DNA of 64,000 nt, from contig CM038222.1 in NCBI GenBank assembly GCA_021442155.1, positions 23,794,148 to 23,858,147 on the forward strand, in the 5' to 3' direction. How positions within the stretch are numbered: the first letter of the stretch is position 1; the number at the start of each line of letters is the position of its first letter. The translations under genes were made by a program, and so were the position numbers. Below are positions 48,511 through 60,000 of this stretch, one piece after another. The notes under the pieces were generated by a model. The model was not told the DNA's origin. It saw only the letters and a list, made by a program, of their open reading frames with translations, and ran no database searches. Origin of the DNA: Cymbidium sinense (Eukaryota > Streptophyta > Magnoliopsida > Asparagales > Orchidaceae).

Positions 48511-51430
48511 CTGTTTAGGTTTAGGTTTATTTGTTTTTAGGGTTTAGGTTCACTTTTTAATTTATTTAGTTACTTTAGGTTTAAAGTTAAGGGTTTAGGG
48601 TTTAGGGTTTAGGGTTTAGGGTGGGTTTAGTGTTAAGGTTTAGGGTTTAGGGTTTAGGGTTTAGGTTTAAGTTTTAAGGTTTTAGGGTTTATGCTTTTAA
48701 GGTATAGGGTTTAAGGCTTAGGGTTTTTTAGGGTTTAGGGTTTAGGGTTTAGGGTTAGCTTAGAGTTTAGGGATTATGGTTAGTTTAGGGTTTAGGGTTT
48801 AGGGTTTAGTGTTTTAGGTTTAGGGTTTTTACTGGTTTAGGGTTTAGGGTTGTAGGTTTAGGCTTTAGGGATTATGGTTTGTTTTACAATTTAAGGTTTA
48901 AGGTTTAGGGCTTAGGATTTAGTGTTTACGGTATAAGGTTTATGTTTTAGGATTTAGTGTTCTTTTTTAAAAATTAAGTGAACCGGTAAGTTTTGGTTTA
49001 TTTAGTTTATTTTTCAATTTTATTTTTATTTTTTATTTTTTTATTTAGTTTAGTTTATTTATTTTAGTTTAGATTTTTTATTTTAGTTTATATTTTTATT
49101 TAGGTTTAGGTTTTTTTATTTTTAAATTTAGTTTTATTTTTATTTTATTTTTGAGGTTAAGGTTTTATTTTTTATTTTTAGGTTTAGGTTTTTATTTTAT
49201 TTTTTTTAGGTTAAGGTTTCAGGCTTTTATTTTAGGTTCATTTTTAGGTTTTATTTTTTAGTTTAGGTTTATGTTTATTTTTAGTTTATTTTATTTTATT
49301 TAATTAAGGGTTTAGGTTTAGTTTAGTTTAGGTTTACGTTTAGGCTTTATTTATTTTATTTTAGTTTATTTTAGTTTAGGATTAGGTTTATTTTATTTTG
49401 TTTATTTTAGGTTTAGGTTTTTTTTTTAGTTTAGGGTTTAGATTTTATTTTTTATTTATTTTTAGCTTTTATTTGTATGTTTATTTTTTTGGTTTAGGTT
49501 TTTGTTTAGTTTTTATTTTATTTTAGTTTAAGTTTATTTAATTTTTATTTTACGTTTAGTTTTTATTTTATTTAGGTTTTTGATTTTTAAGTTTATTTTT
49601 TTATTTTAGTTTAGATTTTTATTTATTTTATTTAATTTATTTTTAGGAATAGTTTTTATTTTTAGGTTTTATATTTATTTTAGTTTAGTTTTTATTTTTT
49701 TATTTTTTATTTAGGTTTAGGTTTAGATTTTTTATTTAATTTATTTTTAGTTTTATTTAGTGCATGTTTCTTTTTTTAAGCTTTGAAGGTTTTAGGGATT
49801 AGGGTTTAGGGTTTAATGTTTTAGGTTTAGGGTTTGGAGTTTAGGGTTAAGGGATTACGGTTGTATGTTTTAGGGTTTGGGGTTTAAGGTTCAGGGTTTT
49901 ATGGTTTAGGGTTTAGGGTTAGAGTTTTTTTAATTATTTTTTATATTTTTAATGTTTTTAATTTTTTTTTAAATTAAGTAAACTCATAGATTTAGGTTTA
50001 TTTAGTTTATTTTTTATTTTGAATTAGACTAATTTTTATTTTTATTTTGGCTTAGTTTATTTATTTTAAGTTTATTTCTTTTGGTTTAGGTTTTTATTTT
50101 TGTTTGTTCTTTAGGTTTAGGCTTAAGTTTAGGTTTATTTTTAATGTTTAGGTTTTATTTTTTATTTTTAGGATTAGGTTCAAATTTTTATTTTATTTTT
50201 TTAGGTTTCGATTTTAGGTTTTTATTTTTTATTCGAGTTTAGTTTTTATTTTACTTTCTTTTTAGGTATAAGTTTAGGTTTTAGTTTATGTTTTCATTTT
50301 ATTTATTTAGGTTTAGGTTCTTTTATTTATTTTATTTTTAGGTTTTATTTAGTTTAGGTTAGGTTTTTAGGGTTTAGAGTTTATGGTTTAGGGTTTAGGG
50401 TTTAGTGTTTAGGGTTTAGGGTTTAGGGCTTGGCGTTTATGGTTTAGGGTTTAAGGTTGTATGTTTTAGGGTTTTTTATTTTTTTTTTAAATTTTTTTAA
50501 ATTAAGTAAACTAGTATGTTTAGGTTTATTTAGTTTATTTTTTATTTTTATTTAGGTTTATTTTTTATTTAGTTTAGTTTATTTATTTTAGGTTTATTTA
50601 TTTTAGTTTAAGTTTTTTATTTTTGTTTGTTTTTTAGGTTTAGGTTTAGGTTTAGATTTATTTTTTTAGTTTAGGTTTAATTTTATTTTATTTTTTATGT
50701 TTAAGTTTTATTTTATATTTTTAGGTTTAGGTTTAAGTTTTTATTTTTTTTATTTAGGTTTAGGTTTTAGGTTATTATTTTAGGTTTATTTTTAGGTTAT
50801 ATTTTTTAGTTTATGATTATTTCTTAGTTATTTTATTTTTTTTATTTTTGATTTAGGTTTAGGTTTAGGTTTTATTTATTATAATTTAGTTTATTTTAAT
50901 ATACATTTATGTTTATTTTATTTTTATTTTAGGTTTAGGTTTTTTTTTAGTTTAGGGTTTAAGTTTTATTTTTTATTTAATTTTAGGTTTATTTTAGGTT
51001 TATTGTTTAGGTTTATGTTTTTATTTTATTCTATTTTAGGTTTATTTTATTTTTATTTTAGGTTTAGTTTTCTTTATTAAGTTTTTTAATTTTTTAGTAT
51101 AGTTTATATTTTTAGTTATTTTAATTTAGTTTAGTTTTTCTTTTTATATTATCTTCTTTTTAGGTTTAGGTTTAGGTTTTAGCTTATGTTTTTATTTTAT
51201 TTTGGTTTAAATTTTTTATTTATTTTATTTTAGGTTTTAATTAGTATAGGGTTTAGGGTTTAAGGATTGGGGTTTGGGGTTTAGGGTTCAAGGTTTAGGA
51301 TTTTTTTTTGAGCTTGGTATTTGGGGTTTAGGGTTTATGTTTTATGGTTTAGGGTTTAGGGTTTAAGGTTTAGGATTTATATTTTAGGTTAATAGTTCAG
51401 GTTTTAGTTTAGGGTTTTTGGTTTTATTTT
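48511..51430. repeat. Inverted telomere-like array, three reversed motifs
   Basis: TTTAGGG runs to about 48,960, with reversed boundary motifs at about 48,971-48,995 (TTAAGTGAACCGGTAAG), 49,971-49,995 and 50,499-50,520 (AAATTAAGTAAACTAGTATG). T-rich sections separate them, with short TTTAGGG runs at 49,791-49,930, 50,351-50,470 and 51,241-51,420. No gene. Confidence 0.8.
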
Positions 51431-51470
51431 TCAGCAAAGAACAAATTCAGATTCAACATTTCTTCTTTTG
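51431..51470 (-). pseudogene. GRP 3'-UTR tip, copy 11 (minus strand)
   Basis: GAACAAATTCAGATTCAACA followed by TTTCTTCTTTT is the reverse complement of the terminal UTR seen in the other copies. The rest of the fragment is missing. Confidence 0.6.
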
Positions 51471-53670
51471 TTTATTTAGTTTCTTTTTTATTTATTTTAG
51501 TTTATTTTTTATTTCTTTTAGTTTATTTTACTTTTTTATTTTTATTATGTTTATTTTTTTATTTTTTTTTAGTTTAGTTTATTTATTTTAGGTTTTTTTA
51601 TTTATGTCTAGGTATTCTATTTTAGTTTTGCTTTTCTATTTTAGTTTATTTTTTAGGTTTGGGTTTAGGTTTAAGTTTATTTTTTGGTTGAGTTTTATTT
51701 TTATTTTCTTTTTTAGATTTAGGTTTTATTTTATATTTGAGGTTTAGGTTAGGTTTTTATTTTATTTTTTTCAATTTAAGTTTTTGGTTTTTATTTTTGG
51801 TTTTATTTTCTAGTTTAGGTTTAGGTTTATTTTTAATTTTCTTTACTTTATTTAGTTTAGGGTTTATGTTTAGTTTTAAGTTTTATTTATTTTAGTTTAG
51901 TTTATTTTAGTTTTGGTTTAGGTTTATTTTATGTTGTTTATTTTCTTTTATTTTAAGCTTAGGTATTTTTTTTAGTTAAGGGTTTAGGTTTTATTTTTAG
52001 GTTTATTTTTTAGGTTTATATTTTTATTTAGTTTTTATTTTATTTTATGTTAGGTTTATTTTATTTTTAATTTATGTTTAGTTTTTTATTTTATTTAGGT
52101 TATTTATTCTTTGGTTTATTTTATTTTTTTTAGTTTAGTTTATGTTTTTATTTATTTTATTATAGTTTATTTTAATTAGTTTATTTTATTTTATTTTTTG
52201 GTTTTGGTTTAGGTTTTAGTTTAGGTTTTTATTTTATTGAGGTTTAGGTTTATTTATTTATTATATTTTTAGGTTTTATTTAGTTTAGGTTTAGGTTTTT
52301 AGGTTTTTAGGGTTTAAGGTTTAGGGTTTTGGGTTTAGAGTTTTAAGGTTTAGGGTTTTAGGGTTTAGGGCTTAGGGTTTAGGGTTTATTATTTACAGTT
52401 TAGGGTTTAGGGTTTAGGGTTAGTTTAGTGTTTAGGGTTTATGGTTTAGGGTTTAGGGTTTAGGGTTTAGTTTTTTTAGGTTTAGGGTTTAGGGTTTAGG
52501 GTTAGGGCTTATGGTTTAGGGTTTAGGTTTAGTTTAGGGTTTTTAGGGTTTAGGGTTTTCGGTTAGCTCAAGGTTTAGGGTTAGTTTAAGGTTTAGGCTT
52601 TAGGCTTTAGGGTTTAGACTTTAGAGTTTACGGTCCTTTGGGTTTAAGGTTTAGGGTTTAGGGTTTAGTTTAGTTAGTTTAGGTTTAAGATAGGTTTAGT
52701 TTAGCGTTTGGGTTAGTTTAGGGTTAAAGTTGGTTAATTTTAGTTTAGGTTTAGTTTTAAACTGATAGTTTATTTAGTTTATTTTATTTATTTTAGTTTA
52801 TTTTATTTTTAGGATTATTTTTTATTTTATTTAATTTAGTTTATTTATTTTAAGTTTATTTATTTTAGTTTAGATTTTTTCTTTTAGTTTATTTTTTAGG
52901 TTTAGGTTTAAGTTTATCTTTAATTTTTAATTTTAGTTTTATTTTTATTTTATTTTTTAGGTTTATGTTTTATTTTTTATTTTTAGGTTTAGGGATGGGT
53001 TTTTATTTTATTTTTTTAGGTTAGGTTTAGGTTTTATTTTAGGTTTATTTTTTTGGTTTTTTAGTTTAGGTTTAGGTTTATTTTTAGTTTATTTTATTTT
53101 ATATAGTTTAGGGTTTAAGTTTAGTTTATTTTAGGTTTAGGTTTAGGTTTTATTTATTTTAGTTTAGTTTATTTTAGCTTAGGTTCATGTTTATTTTAAT
53201 TTGTTTATTTTAGGTTTAGTTTATTTTTCAGGGTTTATGTTTTTATTTATTTATTTTCAGGTTTTATTTTTAAGTATATTTTTTCGGTTTAGGTTTTTAT
53301 TTATCTATTATTTTATTTTATTTTTGGTTTATTTTATTTTTATTTTACGTTTAGTTTTTAGTTTATCTAGGTTTTTTATTTGTAAGTTTGTTTTATTTTT
53401 TAGTTTAGTTTATGTTTTTATTTATTTTATTTTTGTTTAGTTTTTATTTATTTATTTTATTTTATTTTTAGGTTTAGGTTTTAGTTTACATTTATATTTT
53501 ATTTTATTTTATTTTATTTTTTTATTTTATTTAGGTTTTGGTTTTTTTAGGTTTTATTTAGTTTAGGTTTAAATTTTTAGGGTTTAGGGTTTAATATTTT
53601 TAGGGTTTATGATTTAGGGTTTAGGTTTTAGGTTTGGGGTTCAAGTTTAGTTTAGGGTTTAGGGTTTTTG
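51471..53670. repeat. Inverted telomere-like array
   Basis: A T-rich section runs to about 52,295, a well-preserved TTTAGGG section to 52,760, T-rich again to 53,570, then a short TTTAGGG run. Hydrophobic short frames such as that at 53,201-53,440 are translations of the T-rich repeat. No gene. Confidence 0.85.
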
Positions 53671-53739
53671 GTTTTTTTTTAACTGAGAACAAATTGAAAT
53701 TCAACATTTCTTCTTTTTGATTTCATCAACCAAGTAACA
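53671..53739 (-). pseudogene. GRP 3'-UTR tip, copy 12, cut by the Tat junction
   Basis: The terminal UTR on the minus strand is readable from poly(T) at 53,672 through CATTTCTTCTTTTTGATTTC and ATCAACCAAGTAAC. It then breaks off into Tat-type sequence at about 53,740. The rest of the GRP fragment is absent. Confidence 0.7.
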
Positions 53740-54780
53740 AACTTGGGAAGTGAGGTAATCAAATGACTTCCTGTGGGCTAGCTAAAGCCTCGTGTTCCTA
53801 GGAAGCCTAGACCATATACTCATTAGCATTCAATCTTTTATAAATGAACACATTAAGCTATAAACATACATTTCTTATGTATTTATAATTAGGATCATAA
53901 CATTTTTATTATTATATAGCTTTTATTTTTTTTTATAATAGTGAAAAATGCTTATATTAAATTTCAAATTAATTAATTATTATTTATGATTTTATGTTGA
54001 TTTCTGATTCAAAAATTTTGAGGATTATTAAATCAAGATTCAAAATGATTATTGATAATAATTTAGATTTAATTTGATAAAGAGATTTGATTGTTAAATT
54101 AATTATTTATTTTGGATTTGATTTTTTTAGTAAAATCATCACTTGTAAACCCTTTATTGATTTGATTAATAAGGGTAATTATGTAATAGTTGAATTAAAA
54201 TTATTTAATTACTCATTTTTCTACACAGTACTAACCAATTTAAAAAGATTAGCATTATTCCTAAATTAAATAAAATGATAGTTAATTAATTGGATGATTA
54301 TTTTTGATTGGTTTTAAATTAGTACTATTTAAAATTATTAATATCTTTGTTAATTAATTTCCTCTGAAATACCTTTAAAAATGTATTTTATTTGTATTTT
54401 TTTATTAATTATGATTTTTTAATTTAAGTTTTAATTAAAAATAATTAAGAAATGATTAAAAAATCCTATTGACTCATGGGTTATTTTTTTACTTGGGTTG
54501 TTTAATTACTCAACTTATATAATTAATTCTAATTTTTAGATAATATTTTTGTTAATTAATTTAGAATAATTAATCCCACAATTTAGGGATGAATTAAAGC
54601 TAATCAAGTAATTATTTTGATCATTAATGTTGATTAACATCATGTGATATGTAATTGCTCTTGATTAATTACCCACTTGATCTCAAAAGATCATTATTTG
54701 TCGATGGAGATAAACATCTAAAATCACAAAATAAAATTTCTTCTTTAAGAAATTTAAAAATCATTTATTTTTAAAGACAC
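53740..54780. other. AT-rich 5' region of right Tat copy
   Basis: No coding sequence. The first ~170 bases match, inverted, the ~270-bp repeat and flank at 15.05-15.46 kb. The rest is TTAATTAA-rich and matches 13.9-15.0 kb inverted. Confidence 0.6.
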
Positions 54781-54905
54781 ATGAAAAATGAAGCTCCATG
54801 GTGGAGAGATTGGTAGCATTCAATGGTGATGTTTTGCTTTAGATCAAAAATGAGCTAATTTAATCAAAGTACCTATTTTGCTTAAGAAGTTTGGGAAATG
54901 ATTCC

Positions 54906-55205
54906 TCATGAGGTGTAAAGTTTTGAGTTTGAGGATGGGGTGGTGATTAAAGTGTCATTTGAGGTGGTTAAAAGAATAATCTTGAGCTTAAAAGGCTCAC
55001 TAAACTCATCTTGGTGGATGTGGTCAAGTGGTGTTTGAGTGAAATGCTCAAAGTGGGGTAGGTTTGGAGTTTTGAGACCATCTCGAGAGTAGGTGGTGGT
55101 AGGGAGAATGGTTGTTTTTGTTGTTGAAGGTGTGGAGGTGGTGCCAGGAGAATCATGGGTTTCATATGTGTTTGAATGCTCTAAGGGGAGGGTGAGTGAT
55201 TTCAC
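54906..55205 (-). other. Possible antisense ORF remnant in Tat 5' region, right
   Basis: A 99-codon frame antisense to pol, Thr/Pro/Ser-rich, includes T-T-S-T-P-S-T-T-K. It sits at the position equivalent to the antisense frame at 12,837-13,067, which has A-T-S-T-P-S-T. No known domain. The frame could be incidental. Confidence 0.3.
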
Positions 55206-55210
55206 CTCTC

Positions 55211-56690
55211 ATGGGTCAGGCCCACCACCTTAGGAGTGCGTGTTATAGGTGATTGGTGGACCATTGAGAGTACCAAATGGCAATGGAAATGACCACTTAA
55301 ATGGGTGATTTGTGATGTTATTTGAACTAAGGTAGAATGATCATTTGGCATTTATTTGATTTGGGTAGATTTAAAATGAGCCAAAATGGGTTAGCCCAAA
55401 TTTCTAGTCAATTAGAGTTGATTTGGTTAGGTTTTCTCAATTTGACTCATTTAGGTCAAATTAGGTTGATTTGGGTCAAGTTGACCATTGGTCAAATTGG
55501 GTCAAACCAAAGGTTGGGTCAAGTTCATATTATTATTTGGGATGTTTAGCTAGTTTGGGTTCATATGGGTTAACAGGTTGACTTGGTTTGACATAATTTG
55601 GATAATTGATCAACCTAGGGTGATCAACAATCATGATGGGAGATTTTGATGGGCTTGGATCAATCCAATTTGAGTAGGATTAGAACTTAGCTCAAATAGG
55701 TCAAATTGGCAACTTTGGGTCAAGTTGACTAATTGGGCTTAGTTAACTTAATTTTGGGTTGAGTTTGATTTAGTTGAGTTTATATATGGATTTGAGATTG
55801 ATATATAAATTCAATTATGATTAGCTTGGATTCAAATGGTTTTTGGTTCATTTGAACATTTCAAGTCAAAAGGGTTAAGTTTTCTTTGACTTGGGTTGAT
55901 TTTGGTTTAGCTTGATGATTGTAGATTTCATTTATATTTGTGAATATGATTGAAGGTATGATTGATTCATGAGAAAATCAATTGAATTTGGGTTTTGGAA
56001 TGAAGGAATTTGGCTAAGTCCATGGAGTTGGGTCATGTGGCTTATTTTGATTTGGTTTGATTTAGTTTTGTTGATTGAAATGTATATTTCATTTAAATTT
56101 ATGAATATGATTGAAAATAAGATTGACTTGTGAGAAAATCAATTGAGTTTGACTTGAGTTGGATTAAGATTTGGCCAAGTCCATGGGATAGGTCATATGG
56201 CTTAGGAAGGGTTTTAATTTAATTTGATTTAGTTTTGATCATTTTAATGTAGATTTGATTCATATTTAAGAAGATGATTGAAGATATAAATTCATTTTGG
56301 GTAAATTAATTGATTTTGGATTTATTTGGATTAAGATTTTGCTAAGTCCATGGGATAGGTCATGTGGCTTAGGAAGGGTTTCAAGTTTGGATTTGATCAT
56401 GGGCTTAAATCATTTGGTTTTGGAATTTTGGTTTGGATTTGGATTTGAATTTGATGTTTGAACTGAACTTGAGATTTGGTTTGATAAGGTGAACATGGAA
56501 TGGATTTGGGTTGTAGGGTTGGTGGATTATCCTAATCCATAAAGCATAACCTAGTCCTATGGTTAACCCTTCTAAGTCTTTAGGCTTAGGTTAAGTGTTT
56601 ACCTAATTGTTAGAAGTGTGTTATGACTAGGTAAGTCTTAGTGTCTAGAAAACTCCCAAGTCTAAGATGGGAAGATTGAATTTGCACTCG
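55211..56690. repeat. Non-coding 5' region of right Tat copy: GGTCAA-rich stretch and ~165-bp triplicate
   Basis: From 55.3 to 55.9 kb short degenerate repeats of TTGGGTCAAATTGGTCAAGTTGA type dominate. Three ~165-bp units follow, ending near 56,042, 56,212 and 56,395, each with AAGTCCATGG-A/G-ATAGGTCAT-TGGCTTA-type ends. From 56.4 to 56.69 kb the sequence matches 10.7-11.05 kb inverted. No gag frame is found. Confidence 0.7.
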
Positions 56691-56992
56691 AAAAGTGAGG
56701 TCAACATGCCTTAAGCTCCATAGTGTTGCCCTTAGAGATAGATGATTGGAAGACCGAAGCCAAGTTTCACATTAAATACTCATATACATCTTTCAAAGCT
56801 TTACTTGGGAGACCATGGATACATGAGGACAACATAGTTCCATCCTCTCTACATCAGTGTATTAAGTTCGTGAGAGGTGGGATAATCTACTATGTCAAAG
56901 GAGATCTCAAGCGATTTATAGTTCATGAGGTTGGTATATATGAGGATGCGGCTTACTACCTCCCTCACAATCAACAATTGTATTCTTGCTAA
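56691..56992 (+). pseudogene. Tat element protease-like segment, right copy
   Basis: The open frame 56,723-56,992 reads L-P-L-E-I-D-D-W-K-T-E-A-K-F-H-I, then S-F-K-A-L-L-G-R-P-W-I-H-E and V-P-S-S-L-H-Q-C-I-K-F. This is the C-terminal part of the aspartic protease of Tat-type polyproteins. The active-site D-S/T-G would lie upstream, where no frame survives. It ends in a stop just before a Lys/Glu-coding purine tract. Confidence 0.75.
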
Positions 56993-57640
56993 CTTGGCCA
57001 AAGTTTAAAAATAAAAGAAAAAGAAAAAGAAAAAGATAAAAAAGAAAAGAAAAAAGAAAGAAAAGAAAATAAAAAGAAAATAAAGGGAGCGAAATAGACT
57101 TAGAAGGAAGTGGAGCCTAATAGATTTCATCCACTCATTACTCCATTAAAACATATGGGTAGGATGACTTGACCTCCACCGGGGAGGAAGAGGCCGGTTC
57201 AGGAGGTCCAGGGGTGAAAAACCTCTTTATTGGCTACCCAATAGAACATATGTCATAGCTACCAGGAGTACACATGTTATCCATATAGACTTAGAATCTA
57301 GTTCGTAGGATGTGTCTTATACAGTTAGCACATCGACCAGCTCTTCTTAATAGTGGTTTCCTTTGGAGGTGAAACTTGAGCTAGATAGTGATGAAGACCA
57401 GGATCCAAAGCAAAACATAAGTGTATCAAAGCTTATATGTGAAATAGTTAGACATTAGTTTGGAACCTTAGCTCTATCCCCACTTTCATCTCCAAAAGCT
57501 GAGGGTTTGATAGTTAAGGAAGCCCCTAAGTCATCCACATGTGTAAAGACTCAGAGGTTCTTTCTCAGAGCATCATCCGAAAGTTAAGAAGTTTATGTAG
57601 AACTTGAGGATGATTCATATAAAGATTTAATAGAATTACC
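56993..57640 (+). other. Pol spacer of right Tat copy with polypurine linker
   Basis: A purine-only tract of AAAGAAAAAG type lies at 57,005-57,085. The rest aligns by eye with 9.65-10.44 kb inverted and has no continuous frame. Confidence 0.55.
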
Positions 57641-59500
57641 TTTTGATTGGTGCTTGCATTGTGTCCATAATTTAGCAAAGAAAGGGTTAATCCACATACT
57701 TGGTGAAAGTCGGACTACTGAAAGAATATGGAAGAACAAATGCAAAAGCTCTCAATCAAGACCAGGACTAAAATTTGGTATAGTGGGTCCAATTGATGAT
57801 GACGATTACTACTTAGTCATCACGAATCATTTGGAATCTGATAAGTTTTTTTCAAATCACATTAACTCATATGACGAGTTATGCTTAGAAACTTCAGATG
57901 ATCCAGATGAATTTCAAGTCAAGGATGCACCACCAGAGTTCAAAGAAGAGATCAAGTCAACCATTGACAAGCTCAAGGAATTCAACTTAGGAACTGAAGA
58001 ATATCCATGCTCGACATACATCAATTCTTTGTTGAATGAAATTGAAACCAATGACTTAGTCAAGCTATTTATTGAGTGAAAGGACTGCTTTGCTGGGAGT
58101 TATGAAGAGATGCGTAGATTAGCTCCTGACGTAGTGGTCCATAAATTAGCAATAGAGCTTACTGCTAACCCTATCAAGCAAGCTCCTAGATGCATCCAAT
58201 TAGACATAGAATAATAGGTCATTTATGAAGTCAAGAAACTAATCGATGTTGGCATCATTCAAGAAGAAAAATACGCTACCTAGTTAGCCAGCATCATCCT
58301 AGTTAAGAAAAAGAATGGTCAAATTCACATATGCGTTGATTTTAGGGATTTAAATAAGGCATGTTCAAAAGATGAATTTCCACTACCAAATCTGGAGTTG
58401 ATGGTGGACATTGCCTCATCCCATGTAGTCTTCTCATTCATGGATGGCTCATCTCGATATAACCAAATAAAGATGGCTCCTAAAGATGAAAGAAATACTA
58501 CTTTTAGAACCCCGATAGGAATCTATTCCTATAAGGTCATTACTTTCAACCTAAAAAATGCGATGGTACATACCAGTAGGCTATGATTTGAATCTTCAAT
58601 GAACTCATTCATCATCAACTTGAGTGCTATGTTGATGATCTTATGGTCAAAATTAGAGAAAATGAATACCATCTCTTTGACTTGAGAGTAGTTTTTGAAT
58701 AGTTACGATAATTTAACCTCAAAATGAACCCCCTGAAGTGTGCATTCGGAGTAGCTTTAGCAAAATTCCATGGGTTTGTTGTCTAACACCAGAGAAATCA
58801 AAATCGATACGGAGAAGATTAAGGCGATATTAGAAATGCCGCCCCCTAAAAATTTAACTCAACTCAGATCATTCCAAAGGTGGTTGGCATATCTAAGACA
58901 CTTTATATCCAACCTATCGAGAAGATGTCAGGCATTCTCAGCACTTATTAAAAAGTATGCTAATTTCAAGTGGGATGATAAGTGTGAGCATGCCTTCGAA
59001 GACAGCAAGCATTACCTGATGATGCTACCGGTTCTAGCAGCCCCTATCCTAGGCAAGCCGCTCATACTTTACATTATTACATTAGATGACTCACTTGGTG
59101 CATTGTTGGCACAAGCTAATGATGAAGGAAAGAAAAATGTACTCTACTACCTCAACCATCATCTAATCCCTGCTGAGGCTAATTATCCACTCATTGAGAA
59201 GCATTGCCTAGCTTAAATCTCAACATCCCAAAAGCTACAACACTATATGCTTTCTCAAAAGGTGAACTTAATCTCTAGAATCAATCCACTATAGTATCTC
59301 ATGACAAGGTTGAAGCTATCCGGGCGGTTGCACGATGGTCCATGATCCTCTCACAATTTGACATTACCTTTGTACCCCTCCGTGCGATGAAATGATAAGC
59401 ACTGACAGATTTCTTAGCAGCACACCCACTTCCTGCTGACTCTCTGCTTAGTGATGATCTCCCTGATGAACAAATCATGAACTTATGGGATACTAGCATT
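57641..59500 (+). pseudogene. Tat element reverse transcriptase and RNase H, right copy (broken)
   Basis: The pre-RT frame 57,654-58,079 includes F-G-I-V-G-P-I-D-D-D-D-Y and N-L-G-T-E-E-Y-P. RT shows V-D-F-R-D-L-N-K-A near 58,335, S-F-M-D-G-S-S-R-Y-N-Q-I near 58,435 (normally F-M-D-G-x-S-G-Y-N-Q-I) and an intact Y-V-D-D at 58,628-58,639 in a different frame. The connection and RNase H start lie in the frame 58,770-59,216, with L-T-Q-L-R-S-F-Q and L-D-D-S-L-G-A-L-L-A-Q. A remnant of the N-P-L-x-Y-L-M-T end lies near 59,285. Confidence 0.8.
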
Positions 59501-60000
59501 CATCATTGGGAGATGTACTTTGATGGTGCGGCTTCCTCTCAAAGAGGAAAAGAACCACAATCTACTATTCCATGAAAGGCAGGGGTAGGAATAGTTCTCT
59601 TAACTCCAGACCATAATGTGATGAGATTCTCATATCATTTGTCCAATCCTTGCACCAACAACAAAGCTTAATATGAGGCTCGATTTCTGGAGTTAGCCAT
59701 TACTGCATCGAACATCAACATCTTTGGGATTCTCGTAGTTATCAACCAAATCACTGGGTCCTATAAGGTTATAAAGCCTAAGCTACATCACTACCATAAG
59801 TACACCATGGAGTTATTGGCCCAAATCCCAGAGGTTACAATTTATAAGATTCCTCGAGGAGAGAATGTTGTAGTGTATGATTTATTCAACCTTGCTAAGG
59901 AGTTGCCAAGTCTAGAGGATGAGTCCATATCAATAAAGGTCTAAAATAGACAAGTATTATCCCTTATTGATATTGAACTCTTCAAACAGTACTCTTAAAG
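59501..60000 (+). pseudogene. Tat element archaeal-type RNase H, right copy (broken)
   Basis: Starts H-H-W-E-M-Y-F-D-G-A-A-S near 59,500, the hallmark first catalytic Asp segment of the extra RNase H in Tat elements. It continues A-G-V-G-I-V-L-L-T-P near 59,580 and ends with E-V-T-I-Y-K-I-P-R-G-E-N near 59,835. In-frame stops are present (for example just before A-G-V-G-I and at N-N-K-A-stop). Confidence 0.8.
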
